Positions 1-14,069 of a stretch of DNA of 64,000 nucleotides are shown here, piece by piece. The notes under the pieces were generated by a model, which searched no databases, was not told where the DNA came from, and saw only the letters and a program-made list of their open reading frames with translations. How positions within the stretch are numbered: position 1 is the first letter of the stretch; each line of letters opens with the position of its first letter. This DNA is from Achatina immaculata. Lineage: Eukaryota > Mollusca > Gastropoda > Stylommatophora > Achatinidae. Made by a program: the position numbers and the translations under genes. The stretch lies in assembly GCA_009760885.1 (NCBI GenBank), contig CM019699.1, forward strand, positions 43,964,768 through 44,028,767. Direction: 5' to 3'.

Positions 1-468
1 AATCACTGCATCACATTTTCAGTCCTAGCCAGGACAGTACTACAAAACTATCTACATTCTAAACTAGGCAGAAGTTTGCCCTAAAAAGGAAAAATGTTAC
101 TGAAACTGAACTAAGGCATGCCTAAAACTCACTAACAACTTCTGCTCTACAATGACTTCTTGATCTAATCTCATCTATCTCTTCCTTCGTCAGCTCTGCC
201 TCTTTCATATGACTGGGATTTTCCCAACCCCATCTAGAAACTTCCGTCTCGAGAAGTCTCAACCTTCATGTGAAAAACACTGTTTACGTAACCTTCAAAT
301 ACTGGGAAAATTCTAGTTTCTAAAAATAATCTTTGTACCCAAATTCACAGTTTGTTGTGACTGTTTTCAACATCACTCCGAGTCAACAGTCACTCTTTCA
401 GGAGAATTCTGTCTGAGTTGCCTAAGCAATCTAGCGTTTTCGTTCTACCTTACAGAATTCTATCGCAG
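1..468. other. Unassigned intronic/upstream sequence
   Basis: AT-rich single-copy-looking DNA. No kinase exon, repeat or recognisable element was found on either strand. Confidence 0.5.
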
Positions 469-609
469 GACAGAAGTGTGGCTAGACATAAATGTGGGTA
501 GACAGAAGTGTGGCTAGACATAAATGTAGGTAGACAGAAGTGTGGCTAGACATAAATGTGGGTAGACAGAAGTGTGGCTAGACATAAATGTGGGTAGACA
601 GAAGTGTGG
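469..609 (+). repeat. 32-bp minisatellite, ~4.4 copies
   Basis: Direct repeats with core gtgtggctagacataaatgt, differing at single positions. It lies directly before the decayed LINE at 690. Confidence 0.95.
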
Positions 610-689
610 CCTATATTGCATAACAAAAGAAAGAAAGACATGGCAAAAAATAGACATAAATATAATAAATATTATCCAAGAGCAGACAA

Positions 690-2566
690 ACAACATCACC
701 AGGCGGTGCACTGGCCACGAAGTATTAGTAAACCCAGTGAAAGCGAAAGCCCTTTGGTGCTCACTAAACAACAGAATAGTCACAGAAATTATACCAGAGA
801 TTTCTTATGGAAATGTCCCCCATTGAAAGATGCCATAACCTGAAATACCTAGGAACTGACTTGGGCAGAACCTTGTCATTCACCAAAGATATAGAAGAAA
901 CGGCATTTAAGGCAAGGCAGGGACCGGCTGCCATCAAAGCAGTAACATATCTACAACCTCCACGAAGCACCCTGTTCACACAAATGAGAGCCTTAGCCTT
1001 GGTCCTATCCAGAATAGACTACGGCCTGGGATTACTGGCGCTGTCTAAAACGCAGATAACCGAACTTGAACGAGTACAAAAACGAGGCGATGAGATTCAT
1101 TTTGGGCTGCACCAAAGACACACCCAGGACGACAGTGAGATACTGAATCTTCCTATCGCCACAAATGTGCCCAGGTAAAGGAATACCTCAGAATCAGCAA
1201 CAATAAAACCCACCCACTCCACAGTAACCTTCACATGATCAAATGATCAAGAATAAAAAGAGGCAAATCCTGGATGGCTGAAGCAGAAGACTCAGCGAGC
1301 AAAGTTACTGATCCACGTCTCAACCGAACCTGAATGGACTACTTGCCTCGAGGCCCACCAAAATCTCACTAAAGTACATATAAACCTTACAAGAAAATGT
1401 CGAAAATGAGCGGAGGGTAAAACACAAGAGGACATAAACGAACACAAACACACAACTCCTGAGGACATAATCATTTATACAGACGAATCAGTGAGAAAAG
1501 AGGACTAGAAGCGGATGGAGTTTTGCAGCATACCTGGGAGGTAAAACACTCAAACTCATGGCTGGGACTTATCCAAACACCTGCTCAGGTATGGGCATGG
1601 AAACAGAAGCCATCACACAAGCGTTAAAATAGGCTGTGACACAGAAAACACACCTCGTCACCAAATAGGCTGTGACACAGAAAACACACCTCGTCACCAA
1701 ATAGGCTGTGACACAGAAAACACACCTCGTCACCAAATAGGCTGTGACACAGAAAACACACCTCGTCACCAAATAGGCTGTGACACAGAAAACACACCTC
1801 GTCACCAAATAGGCTGTGACACAGAAAACACACCTCGTCACCAAATAGGCTGTGACACAGAAAACACACCTCGTCACCAAATAGGCTGTGACACAGAAAA
1901 ACACCTCGTCACCAAATAGGCTGTGACACAGAAAACACACCTCGTCACCAAATAGGCTGTGACACAGAAAACACACCTCGTCACCAAATAGGCTGTGACA
2001 CAGAAAACACACCTCGTCACCAAATAGGCTGTGACACAGAAAACACACCTCGTCACCAAATAGGCTGTGACACAGAAAACACACCTCGTCACCAAATAGG
2101 CTGTGACACAGAAAACACACCTCGTCACCAAATAGGCTGTGACACAGAAAACACACCTCGTCACCAAATAGGCTGTGACAAAGAAAACACACCTCGTCAC
2201 CAAATAGGCTGTGACACAGAAAACACACCTCGTCACCAAATAGGTTGTGACACAGAAAATACACCTCGTCACCAAATAGGCTGTGACACAGAAAACACAC
2301 CTCGTCACCATCGCTATCGACTCTCAAAGCCTATTACGTAAAGTGGACCAAAAAAGCCATTAGAAGTGAATGACAAGAAATAATTAATAAATCCCACATC
2401 AAACACATCCCATGGATGTCCAGGCCATGCCGGGGTCCACGGAAGCAACAAAGTCGACCAGCTAGCAGCAAGGGCCACACCAAAGGGCCTCATCAACATG
2501 GACAAACTGGACCTGTACAAATCCATCAGTCAGAACCTCGATGAACAAATGCGAAGCATCTTCCTC
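690..2566 (+). pseudogene. Decayed RNase H-type LINE: RT C-terminus plus RNase H, split by a minisatellite
   Basis: Remnant of a non-LTR retrotransposon ORF2. About 710-825 reads VNPVKAKALWCSLNNRIV (region after the RT palm). One extra C near 820 shifts the frame, and 830-1175 continues with LKYLGTDLGRTLSFTKDIEE and SRIDYGLGLLALSKTQITEL, the usual thumb region. Near 1470 IIYTDESV matches the first RNase H Asp block. At about 2309-2340 TIAIDSQSLLRKVD matches the catalytic ATDSQS block, and about 2425-2565 reads PGHAGVHGSNKVDQLAARAT in a shifted frame, the last RNase H block, before a TAA. Several stops and frameshifts make it dead. The stretch between the first and later RNase H blocks has been expanded into the array at 1627-2309. 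Clade placement (I/Nimb-like) is a guess from the RNase H fusion. Confidence 0.85.
1627..2309 (+). repeat. 36-bp minisatellite, 19 units, made of RNase H codons
   Basis: 18 units of 36 bp and one of 35 bp (near 1895-1905) add up exactly to 683 bp. Read in the LINE frame, each unit is 12 codons: K, stop, AVTQKTHLVT. The flanks continue the LINE on both sides without loss: ITQAL before and IAIDSQSLL after. The TAG replaces an expected Trp codon and is carried in every unit, so the stop predates amplification. A long open frame on the opposite strand is an artefact. Confidence 0.95.
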
Positions 2567-2841
2567 TAAGTACCTGTCACATTTGACTTAATATATTGCA
2601 TGTAGCCACAGGTCGTGGTTGCAAATCCAAGCTAAATACCAGATAACGGACAACACACAGTCAACACAACATTGACCTCATCTCCCTAGAAACGCTGAAT
2701 TAAATCCTAATTTCTAGTGCCCAACACATATGAGCATGCCTCAAGTGTAATGAGGCCGCTCCCCAGACCAGCAGCAGATCTGTGCCCTTTGTTACAGTTA
2801 CTGTTACACAAATAAGACACGGCTTCTTCTCACATTAGAAA
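2567..2841. other. Unassigned, possible LINE 3' remainder
   Basis: Follows the decayed LINE stop. A stretch near 2735-2800 can be read as ACLKCNEAAPQTSS, loosely like the Cys-containing C-terminus of such LINEs, but too decayed to be certain. Confidence 0.3.
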
Positions 2842-3310
2842 ACTGACAAAGAGCAATAAGCAGAAAACAATAAGACTAGACAGACTGACAAACAGCAGTA
2901 AGCAAATAATAAGACTAGACAGACTGACAAAGAGCAGTAATCAGAAAATAAGACTAGACAGACTGACAAAGAGCAATAAGCAGAAAACAATAAGACTAGA
3001 CAGACTGACAAAGAGCAGTAAGCAAATAATAAGACTAGACAGACTGACAAAGAGCAGTAAGCAAATAATAAGACTAGACAGACTGACAAAGAGCAGTAAT
3101 CAGAAAATAAGACTAGACAGACTGACAAAGAGCAGTAATCAGAAAATAAGACTAGACAGACTGACAAAGACCAGTAAACAGAAAATAAGACTAGACAGAC
3201 CGACAAAGACCAGTAAGCAGTAAGCAGAAAATAAGACTAGATAGACTGACAAAGAGCAGTAATCAGAAAATAAGACTAGACAGACCGACAAATAGCACCA
3301 AGCAGAAAAC
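2842..3310 (+). repeat. ~39-bp minisatellite, ~12 copies
   Basis: Units around agactagacagactgacaaa, of 36-42 bp, differing in a small internal insertion (caata/agtaa variants). The open frame on the - strand is repeat-driven. Confidence 0.9.
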
Positions 3311-3668
3311 TAGTCTGACTTTCAGACATAATAAAGATAGAGAGAAACTCATTCAGGCATGTATCGAATAGGAAGTGGAGGAGTCTGGAGAGCAGCAGTA
3401 TAATTCATCAAGAGATGAGTCCACGTACACAAGAGAGGCCAACGTGTGGTGAGAAGTGCAGATCAAGAGGTTGATGTAGATATTTATCACAGCCTCCATT
3501 ATGTGCAGTAATCATACGTGGGAAAAATGTTTATTTTCTGCAGGAAGTTAGTTTGTTATCTTCGGTCTCTGTCTTCCTTAGACATACATGACAGGAACAG
3601 GAACTATCTATTTCACCTGGACTTGATCCTAATTTTCTATATCTCATCATGTCTTTCTACCATGCGTC
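3311..3668. other. Unassigned intronic sequence
   Basis: No gene, element or repeat recognised. Confidence 0.4.
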
Positions 3669-3771
3669 AGTTCATTCATGTGTTCATGAAGGTGGTAGAT
3701 CACTTTATTCGTGTTCATGTAGGTGGTAGATCATTCATGTGTTCATGAAGGTGGTAGATCAGTTCATTCAT
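3669..3771 (+). repeat. Left part of the 28-bp minisatellite
   Basis: Three to four copies of the same unit as 5374-7455 (core ggtggtagatcattcatgtg). It is separated from the main array by the retroposon at 3772-5373. Confidence 0.9.
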
Positions 3772-5373
3772 CCGTTCTTTTGGCGAAAAAGCGCTCTCGA
3801 GTTCCGTGCGTGGGGAGACAGGCTTTCGCTCCCTTCCCGGACGGCGAGAGTTAAGGTGTTTCGATGCAGAAGCAAGTGGTTTGTCCGTCGAGCGAAGCGT
3901 GTAAACGGCTAGCCAGCCAGGTTCGTGATAACGATGTAGTACGGTTTTGTCGACCGATGGTCTCGAAATTGGCCCATCTCTCGCAAAGAGTATCGGGTCT
4001 GCAGTATGTAACGTGTGTTGTTTGTGGGTGGCCAGGCTTTCTTTTCCGCTCGTTAGAGCAGAGACGCTGTTGGCGAGATCTTCAGCTGCCGTGCGTGGAG
4101 CGGTGCTCTTCCCGGCCAATGAAGAAATTTGCAAATGAGGTTGCCGCGCAGCATCACTGTGGAAAAGGTGGTTGAAAGAATAAAGCGAAGCAAACAGTCA
4201 AATCACGGCACCTCTGGTCTGGAGGTCGGCCACGTCCTGAGTGCAGTCATATCGGGTGAAATGCATGAACCGGCTTGTCCCAGAGGTTAAGTCACTGCTG
4301 GCTTGACTTTTCAAATGCCGCGCGTGGAGTGAAGCTCCTCCCGGTTAAGGAAGTAAATGCGGAAATAAAGGTTGCTGTGCGGCGCCGATGGGAAAAGGTG
4401 GTGGAAAGTGAAGTTTAACCTGGTATGTCCAGTAGTATCGCTACGAGAGCTATACCACGGCACCTCTGCTCTAGAGGCCGCCTACGTCCGAAATACACCT
4501 ACACTGGTGAAATATGCCTAAACCGGCACACACCAGGGGTGGAACTCGATGGCTAGACATGTCATGCCACCTCCGCTCTAGAGGTCGGTAACGCCTGATA
4601 AACACCCATACTGGTGAATTTTGCCTAAACCGGCTCATACCAGGGGTGAATTTTGAAGGCTATGAATGTCACAGTACCTCTGCCCTAGAGGTCGGTCCCG
4701 TCCCAAACATGCCCATACTGGGAAATGCCTAAACCGGCTCAACCCAGGGGTAGAAGTCACTAGTGGCGAGGATTTGTCCTCCTGGACAAAAGCTCCATCC
4801 TGGTCACAACTAGGAAGGGTAGCGGCCACGACCGCAAAATGCTGAAGTCGGAGACACTGGACCAGGGAAGTCTAGATAGGCAACCACCTCTCACCCGGCG
4901 GGGATGTCTGCGTATCCTAATCACGCTGAGGTTTTCCGGTGAGAAAGTCCAACCCTGGACTGGATGGGCAACCACCTCTCACCCGGCGGTGATATACGGG
5001 TATCTCAAAACACGTCGAGGTTTTCCGGTGAGAAAGTCCAACTCTGGCCTGGGTGGGCTGACGCCTCTCACCCAGCGGGGATGCACTGATATTCCAAACA
5101 CGTCGAGGTCTTCCGGTGAGAAAGTCCAACCCTAGACCAAACTGGTGCAATGAAAACCACGGTGTCACGCAATCCCGCTTCCGAGACCCACCAAGAATAC
5201 AGGCTAAAGCACTGTGATACTCTGAACCCCTTGTGGTCCTTTCGTGGAACTCGTGTGGTCTATTTTGGACCACACAGGGGACCACAGGACCTAACGAGGA
5301 CCACATGCGTGAATTCCGTAGGTACACAGTGCGGTTTTTGGTGGTAGAAGTGAACGAAGAAGAAGAAGAAGAA
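3772..5373 (+). mobile_element. GC-rich retroposon with internal repeats and (GAA)n tail
   Basis: Inserted into the 28-bp array: agttcattcat at 3761-3771 recurs at 5373-5383 just after the tail, a target-site duplication of about 11 bp. The body is GC-rich, unlike its surroundings. It contains about four diverged ~110-bp units at 4200-4760 (each with ctctagaggtcgg and cctaaaccggct) and three ~84-bp units at 4880-5130 bounded by tctcaccc and ccggtgaga, which can pair. Near 5228-5290 a nested perfect stem occurs (gtgtggtc with gaccacac inside tgtggtcc with ggaccaca). It ends gaacgaagaagaagaag, the same terminus as the LINE at 53235-54671. No coding region is visible. It could be a non-autonomous partner of that LINE, or a LINE with a deleted body. 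Confidence 0.75.
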
Positions 5374-7702
<2,329 letters not shown>

Positions 7703-7730
7703 TAACAGCACTGTTACACTGGCTGTCGGT

Positions 7731-8138
7731 CCTAACCAGCTGTCTTAGTTGTTCATTTGTTGATAACCACCTGCGTCTTAGTTGTTGACTTGTTGCTAAC
7801 CAGCTACGTCTTAGTTGTTGACTTGGTGCTAACCAGCTACGTCTTAGTTGTTTGACTTGTTGCTAACCAGCTACGTCTTAGTTGTTTGACTTGTTGCTAA
7901 CCAGCTACGTCTTAGTTGTTTGACTTGTTGCTAACCAGCTACATCTTAGTTGTTTGACTTGCTAACCAGCTACGTCTTAGTTGTTTGACTTGCTAACCAG
8001 CTACGTCTTAGTTGTTTGACTTGTTGCTAACCAGCTACGTCTTAGTTGTTTGACTTGTTGCTAACCAGCTACGTCTTAGTTGTTGACTTTTTGCTAACCA
8101 GCTACGTCTTAGTTGTTTGACTTGTTGCTAACCAGCTA
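7731..8138 (+). repeat. ~33-bp minisatellite, ~12 copies
   Basis: Units around gctaaccagctacgtcttag with 1-3 bp length variation in the TTG run. It starts about 105 bp after the donor of the exon at 7486-7624. Confidence 0.95.
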
Positions 8139-8385
8139 AATGTTTCCCTTGCCTGCTGTAAAGATTTTTCTGTAGCCGTGCTGTCCTGTGTCTGCTGTGT
8201 TTCGTTATCAGCTGAACTTGTAACCTGCGTGGAACAGCCTGTGTTTTTTTTAACTTTCCAGTGTCTTTTATACCAGCAAGTTGGTTTTTTTTTTAGATTT
8301 CATTTTTAACTTTCTTTCGTATCCTGTTATATGTGGTCCCAGGCGGAGCATGATTTGTGGCTTCTTTCTGGAGGTAGTCTCTCAC

Positions 8386-8610
8386 GCTTTCTTTCTCTTT
8401 GTCTGTGCATCTTTCTGTGTCTGTCTGTGCGTCTCTGTCTGTCTGTGCATCTTTCTCTGTCTGTCTGTGCATCTTTCTGTGCGTCACTGTCTGTCTGTGC
8501 GTCTCTGTCTGTCTGTGCATCTTTCTGTGCGTCTCTCTCTGTCCGTGCGTCTCTGTCTGTCTGTGTGTCTGGCTGCGTATATCTGTGTGTGTGTGTCTCT
8601 CTGTCTGAGC
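8386..8610 (+). repeat. Interrupted CTGT/GTCT simple repeat
   Basis: Variants of ctgtctgtctgtgcatcttt. The low stop density produces overlapping open frames on both strands, none of them gene-like. Confidence 0.9.
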
Positions 8611-8744
8611 TCAACTTTATTTTTTTTAAATATTTGCTGGTTATGTGTATTGAGAAATATAAATATAAAGAAAGAAAACTTTGTTTCAGGCTATAAATCA
8701 TTCTTTTAAAAACTGTTTTGGATTATAATTTTTTTTTATAAATT

Positions 8745-8988
8745 CATTCGTCTAGCGACCGAATGGTCGAGGGTTCGAATCCCCAGCGGAAGGGAATTTT
8801 TCCCGACAGATACGGCCCGGAGGTTGACCCAGTCTCGTAAAATGGGTACCAGAGAAAATATGGGAAGGAAAGGCAGCGAGGAAAGGAACTGGCTACCCTA
8901 CCTCATACGCTGATGGCCCATCATAATGAGGTCTCTAACGCTTCATCCCCTGCGGTATTTGCTATGGGACTACCTTTACCTTTACCTG
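8745..8988 (+). mobile_element. tRNA-like SINE
   Basis: Contains a good RNA polymerase III B box, ggttcgaatcc at 8772-8782, preceded by a tRNA-like tagcgaccgaatgg. A body follows with cccagtctcgtaaaatgggt and ggaaggaaaggcagcg, and the 3' end is a short acctttaccttta repeat. The same central motifs recur reversed at 54790-54985. It is not a tRNA gene: no convincing cloverleaf surrounds the B box. Confidence 0.75.
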
Positions 8989-9340
8989 ATGCATAAAGAA
9001 AAACCTGGTTTCAGATTATAAATTTATGACATAAAATTTGCTTTAGGACACTAAAATGGTCATCACAGGACAACGCTTCTCTTTTGTCTTTAACTAATTT
9101 CCCACTCGCTTGCCTTTTGGCTTGACTTGTTTTCATTTCTTTCATAATCTCCAAACAGTCATTGGCGTTTGTAGGTTTTAGTTTTGTGTAGTTCCTTGTT
9201 AACCATCATGTCCTGCGTCACAGATGTCCTGATAGAACCCTCACCCATTTCTGACAGTCACGTTACGCAGACCACAGTCACGTGACGCAGACCACAGCCC
9301 TCCAAGGTGTCAGCTAAAAGAAAGATTTTTCCACCCACAA
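8989..9340. other. Unassigned intronic sequence with a 22-bp direct repeat
   Basis: Mostly unrecognised. At 9258-9302 the motif gacgcagaccacag occurs twice in tandem, once with a cacgtg E-box core. Confidence 0.4.
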
Positions 9341-11143
9341 TGCCTCAGCGATAAATCTAAGACTGTTAGGCCTCAGCGAGAAATCTAAGACTGTTAGGCC
9401 TCAGCGAGAAATCTAAGACTGTTAGGCCTCAGCGAGAAATCTAAGACTGTTAGGCCTCAGCGAGAAATCTAAGACTGTTAGGCCTCAGCGAGAAATCTAA
9501 GACTGTTAGGCCTCAGCGAGAAATCTAAGACTGTTAGGCCTCAGCGAGAAATCTAAGACTGTTAGGCCTCAGCGAGAAATCTAAGACTGTTAGGCCTCAG
9601 CGAGAAATCTAAGACTGTTAGGTCTCAGCGAGAAATCTGTTAGGCCTCAGCGAGAAATCTAAGACTGTTAAGCCTCAGCGAGAAATCTAAGACTGTTAGG
9701 CCACAGGGAGAAATCTAAGACTGTTAGGCCTCAGCGAGAAATCTAAGACTGTTAGGCCTCAGCGAGAAATCTAAGACTGTTAGGCTTCAGCGAGAAATCT
9801 AAGACTGTTAGGCCTCAGCGAGAAATCTAAGACTGTTAGGTCTCAGCGAGAAATCTGTTAGGCCTCAGCGAGAAATCTGTTAAGCCTCAGCGAAGAATCT
9901 AAGATTGTTAGGCCTCAGCGAGAAATCTAAGATTGTTAGGTCTCAACTAGAAGTCTGTTAGGCCTCAGCGAGAATCAAACTTTCTTAGGCCTCAGGGAGA
10001 AATCTAAGATTGTTAGGGCTCAGCTAGAAATCTAAGACTGCTAGGCCTCAACGAGTAATCTAAGATTGTTAGGCCTCAGTGAGAAATCTAAGATTGTTAG
10101 ATCTCAGCAAGAAATATGTTAGGTCTCAGCGAGAAATCTAAGATTGTTAGATCTCAGCGAGAAATCTGTTTGGTCTCAGCGAGAAATCTAAATTGTTAGG
10201 TTTCAGCGAGAAATCTAAGATTGTTAGGCCTCAGCGAGAAATCTGTTAGGTCTCAGCGAGAAATCTGTTAGGTCTCAGCGAGAAATCTGTTAGGCCTCAC
10301 CGAGAAATCTGTTACGTCTCAGCGAGAAATCTGTTAGACCTCAGCGAGAAATCTGTTAGGCCTCAGCAAGAAATCTGTTAGGCCTCGGCTAGAAATCTTA
10401 GATTGTTAGGCCTCAGCGAGAAATCTAAGATTGTTAGGCCTCAGTGAGAAATACCAGATTGTTAGGCTTCAGCGAGAAATCTGTTAGGCCTCAGCGAGAA
10501 ATCTAAGACTGATAGGCCTCAGCGAGAAATCTAAGACTGATAGGCCTCAGCTAGAAATCTAACATTGCTAGGCCTCAGCGAGAAATCTAAAGATTGATAG
10601 GGCTCAGCGAGAAATCTGTTAGGCCTCAGCGAGAAATCTAAGACTGATAGGCCTCAGCGAAAAATCTAAATATTGGTAGGGCTCAGCGAGAAATCTAAAG
10701 ATTGATAGGCCTCAGCGAGAAATCTAAAGATTGTTAGGGCTCAGCGAGAAATCTAAAGGTTGGTAGGGCTCAGCGGGAAATCTAAAGATTGGTAGGCCTG
10801 AGCGAGAAATCTAAAGATTGTTAGGGCTCAGCGAGAAATCTAAAGGTTGGTAGGGCTCAGCGAGAAATCTAAAGATTGGTAGGGCTCAGCGAGAAATCTA
10901 AAGATTGTTAGGGCTCAGCGAGAAATCTAAAGATTGTTAGGGCTCAGCGAGAAATCTAAAGGTTGGTAGGGCTCGGCGAGAAATCTAAAGGTTGGTAGGG
11001 CTCAGCGAGAAATCTAAAGGTTGGTAGGGCTCAGCGAGAAATCTAAAGGTTGGTAGGGCTCAGCGAGAAATCTAAAGGTTGGTAGGGCTCGGCGAGAAAT
11101 CTAAAGATTGGTAGGCCTCGGCGAGAAATCTAAAACTGTTAGG
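9341..11143 (+). repeat. 28-bp minisatellite, ~66 copies, with unit drift
   Basis: Core cctcagcgagaaatctaaga. The unit changes along the array: homogeneous agactgttaggcc at the left, shortened 21-22 bp units in the middle (9850-10400), and aaaggttggtagggct at the right. The ends differ more than neighbours do, as expected from local unit turnover. Confidence 0.97.
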
Positions 11144-11471
11144 CGCTGTGAATACACACACAAGCTCGTGTCCCCGTGCGTTCAGCAACATGAATACGGT
11201 AACCCGAAACAAGCAAGGCCATATGTCAATAAAACGATAATCGGCTGGTCTCAGAAGTTGGGGAAGATCACGAGGGTATGGTTTTGTTTCCTGCCACACT
11301 ACACAGTTCAGAGTTTCTAGTCTGTCTCTTTGTCTGTCTGTCCGTCTGCCTGTCTCTCTGTCTGTGTGGTCCATGCCAGTCAGATGTTGGTGGCTACTGA
11401 GTTCCGCAGACATCTATCTTTTGCTCTTTCTACAAGATGTATTCTGGACCCTTGCTTCGTGCCAGTCTTTT
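11144..11471. other. Unassigned sequence
   Basis: A - strand open frame of 113 codons covers most of it but has no recognisable domain. Part of that frame is tetranucleotide (gtct) repeat. Confidence 0.35.
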
Positions 11472-12290
11472 AGTCCGTCAAGTATCACGTTTCTATGACT
11501 TTCTCTGTCCCGTGTCCGTCAACTATAACGTTTCTATGACTTTCTCTGTCCCGTGTCCGTCAACTATAACGTTTCTATGACTTTCTCTGTCCCATGTCCG
11601 TCAACTATAACGTTTCTATGACTTTCTCTGTCCCGTGTCCGTCAACTATAACGTTTCTATGACTTTCTCTGTCCCGTGTCCGTCAACTATAACGTTTCTA
11701 TGACTTTCTCTGTCCCGTGTCCGTCAACTATAACGTTTCTATGACTTTCTCTGTCCCGTGTCCGTCAACTATAACGTTTCTATGACTTTCTCTGTCCCGT
11801 GTCCGTCAACTATAACGTTTCTATGACTTTCTCTGTCCCGTGTCCGTCAACTATAACGTTTCTATGACTTTCTCTGTCCCGCGTCCATCAAGTATCACGT
11901 TTCTATGACTTTCTCTGTCCCGTGTCCGTCAACTATAACGTTTCTATGACTTTCTCTGTCCCGTGTCCATCAAGTATCACGTTTCTATGACTTTCTCTGT
12001 CCCATGTCCGTCAAGTATCACGTTTCTATGACTTTCTCTGTCCCGTGTCCATCAAGTATCACGTTTCTATGACTTTCTCTGTCCCGTGTCCGTCAAGTAT
12101 TATTTTCTAAGGCTTTCTCTGTCCCGTGTCCGTCAAGTATCAGTTTCCATGGCTTTCTCTGTCCCGTGTCCGTCAAGTATCAGTTTCCATGGCTTTCTCT
12201 GTCCCGTGTCCGTCAAGTATCAGTTTCCATGGCTTTCTCTGTCCCGTGTCCGTCAAGTATCAGTTTCCATGGCTTTCTTTGTCCCGTGTC
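11472..12290 (+). repeat. 41-bp minisatellite, ~20 copies
   Basis: Core ataacgtttctatgactttc. The right-most five units are a 40-bp variant (cagtttccatggctttctct), marking an older edge. Confidence 0.96.
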
Positions 12291-12409
12291 GCACTGGTTT
12301 TTCCGTTGTCACTAGACGTTCTAGTTTGCCTCTTCTAAAACATGGCCTACAGGTCTGGACTATCGTGTTCTGAATTTTGCCATCATTTCTCTCTTTTTCC
12401 CAGCCTCTC

Positions 12410-12535
12410 TTAGAACCTCTTCACTTGTTTTCTTGGCTGTCCTTTGTCTTATCATTTTTATGAACCTCATCTCCGCTGCTTCCAGTAGATGTTGAGTGCT
12501 CTTTGTTACTGTCCCTGCTTCTCTTCCATATAACA
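12410..12535 (-). pseudogene. LINE RT C-terminal scrap
   Basis: Read on the - strand it gives LLYGREAGTVTKSTQHLLEA and AEMRFIKMIRQRTAKKTSEE followed by VLREAG. This matches the YGCEAWTLTKE..LEATEMWFLRRMLRI..NEEVLR region of LINE reverse transcriptases, related to the copy at 29430-29627. Both ends are lost. Confidence 0.75.
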
Positions 12536-13183
12536 GTTGCTAATACTACGTGGAAAATATATGTAATATATGTTGCTGTGCCAGCAGCGACACGGTCATT
12601 CAGTGCTTAGAAATGACCACGCAAGCACGCGCGCATATGAGCAGTGGCGTCATCCAGGTGCTACAGAAACATGGCTTGGGAACCGCTTGCGAAATGAGGA
12701 AACTTGAATACGGCATTTCGGATAATTAAAATTGATTTCCCCAAAAAAATGTTGCACAGCAGCATTAAATGTTGTTTGAGATTTGTTCTGTTGGGAAATG
12801 AAATGTTTGTAGTAAGTGATTGGTTCATGTCTGCTCACAGCTCACGTTGCCTAGAAATACGGACACACAGTTTGACCTACTTCCGCCCAGTCTGATGTGA
12901 ATGGTACAATGCTTCGCAATAAATAGTGCAGAGAAATGGGAAGGGATTGCTAGAAAGAAAATTGTCTTGTAATATCCCAGAACTTGAAGATGTGACACTT
13001 GTTTCCTGTCGTGAGTTTGTTCATTTAAGTGCGTGCCTGCCTGCCTGCCTGTGTGCCTGCTGATAAGTATGTACAGTGCTGTAAGTGATGCAGGTGACAT
13101 TTGTATGGTTAAAAGCACATGCGTTCACACATTAGCATATCCACTCACCAGAAAATTTGTCAGTGGGAAAACAGACTATAAAC
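12536..13183. other. Unassigned intronic sequence
   Basis: Short open frames on both strands have no recognisable domain. A small tgcc repeat occurs near 13027-13050. Confidence 0.4.
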
Positions 13184-13255
13184 ATTATGTAGAACTATCA
13201 TAAACATTATGTAAAACTATTATGTAGAACTATCATAAACATTATGTAGAGTTTT
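13184..13255 (+). repeat. Short repeat of cataaacattatgtagaact
   Basis: About three copies of a ~22-bp unit with small deletions. Confidence 0.8.
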
Positions 13256-13462
13256 GGGATGTTTCAACAATACTGCACAGCTATAGCCACTTGTCTTGAA
13301 AGCTGAAGCGAATAATCAATAAAGAAAACTGTAGGCTTAGCACTGTGCTCTGTTGTCTTCTGCTACAGATATTCTGTCATTGATTCTTTTAATGACAGAC
13401 TCACTGTCTCCGTCTCTCTGCTCACGGTCTGTACTTATCTCGCACCGTTACTCTTTCACTGT

Positions 13463-13464
<2 letters not shown>

Positions 13465-13497
<33 letters not shown>
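13465..13497 (+). repeat. (TC)n microsatellite
   Basis: Uninterrupted dinucleotide run of about 16 repeats. Confidence 0.98.
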
Positions 13498-13500
<3 letters not shown>

Positions 13501-13592
13501 TTTAGTTACCTTCAGTTAGTCATCATGTAGATGAGAGGCGAGGCGAGAACTTAAAGATTTATGCCTTAAATTTGAAACTTACCAGTTCTTAT

Positions 13593-13985
13593 GACCACAT
13601 ACACATACTGACTGATGCTGGGCCACATACACATACTGACTGATGCTGGACCACATTCATATATTGACTGATGCTGGACCACATTCATATACTGACTGAT
13701 GCTGGACCACATTCATATACTGACTGATGCTGGACCACATTCATATACTGACTGATGCTGGACCACATTCATATACTGACTGATGCTGGACCACATATAC
13801 ATACTGACTGATGCTGGACCACATATACATACTGATGCTGGACCACATACACATACTGACTGATGATGAACCACATATTCATATTGACTGATTGATGCTG
13901 GACAACATGCGCATACCTACTGGTGCTGGACCACATACTGACTTATGCTGGACCACATACACATACTGACTGATGCTGGATGTCT
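13593..13985 (+). repeat. 28-bp minisatellite, ~14 copies
   Basis: Core ctgactgatgctggaccaca, with alternating acacata and ttcatata variants. Confidence 0.95.
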
Positions 13986-14000
13986 GCCACAGTGTGAGAG

Positions 14001-14023
14001 TATATATATATATATATATATAT
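14001..14023 (+). repeat. (TA)n microsatellite
   Basis: Uninterrupted TA run. Confidence 0.97.
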
Positions 14024-14069
14024 GAAAATAGTGTGTCAAAAAGAGCGGGCCGTGTCACCAATGAAAATA

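Noticed and set aside
1569..2327. 252-codon - strand open frame with repeated CHSLFGDEV
   Set aside because: It is the antisense of a 36-bp array derived from LINE RNase H codons; it has no gene-like flanks.
8750..8820. Possible tRNA gene from the B box ggttcgaatcc
   Set aside because: No complete cloverleaf could be drawn; the downstream body and the ctttacc tail fit a SINE.
8960..8990. Telomere-like acctttacc repeat
   Set aside because: Only about three copies and not a metazoan telomere unit; it is the SINE 3' tail.
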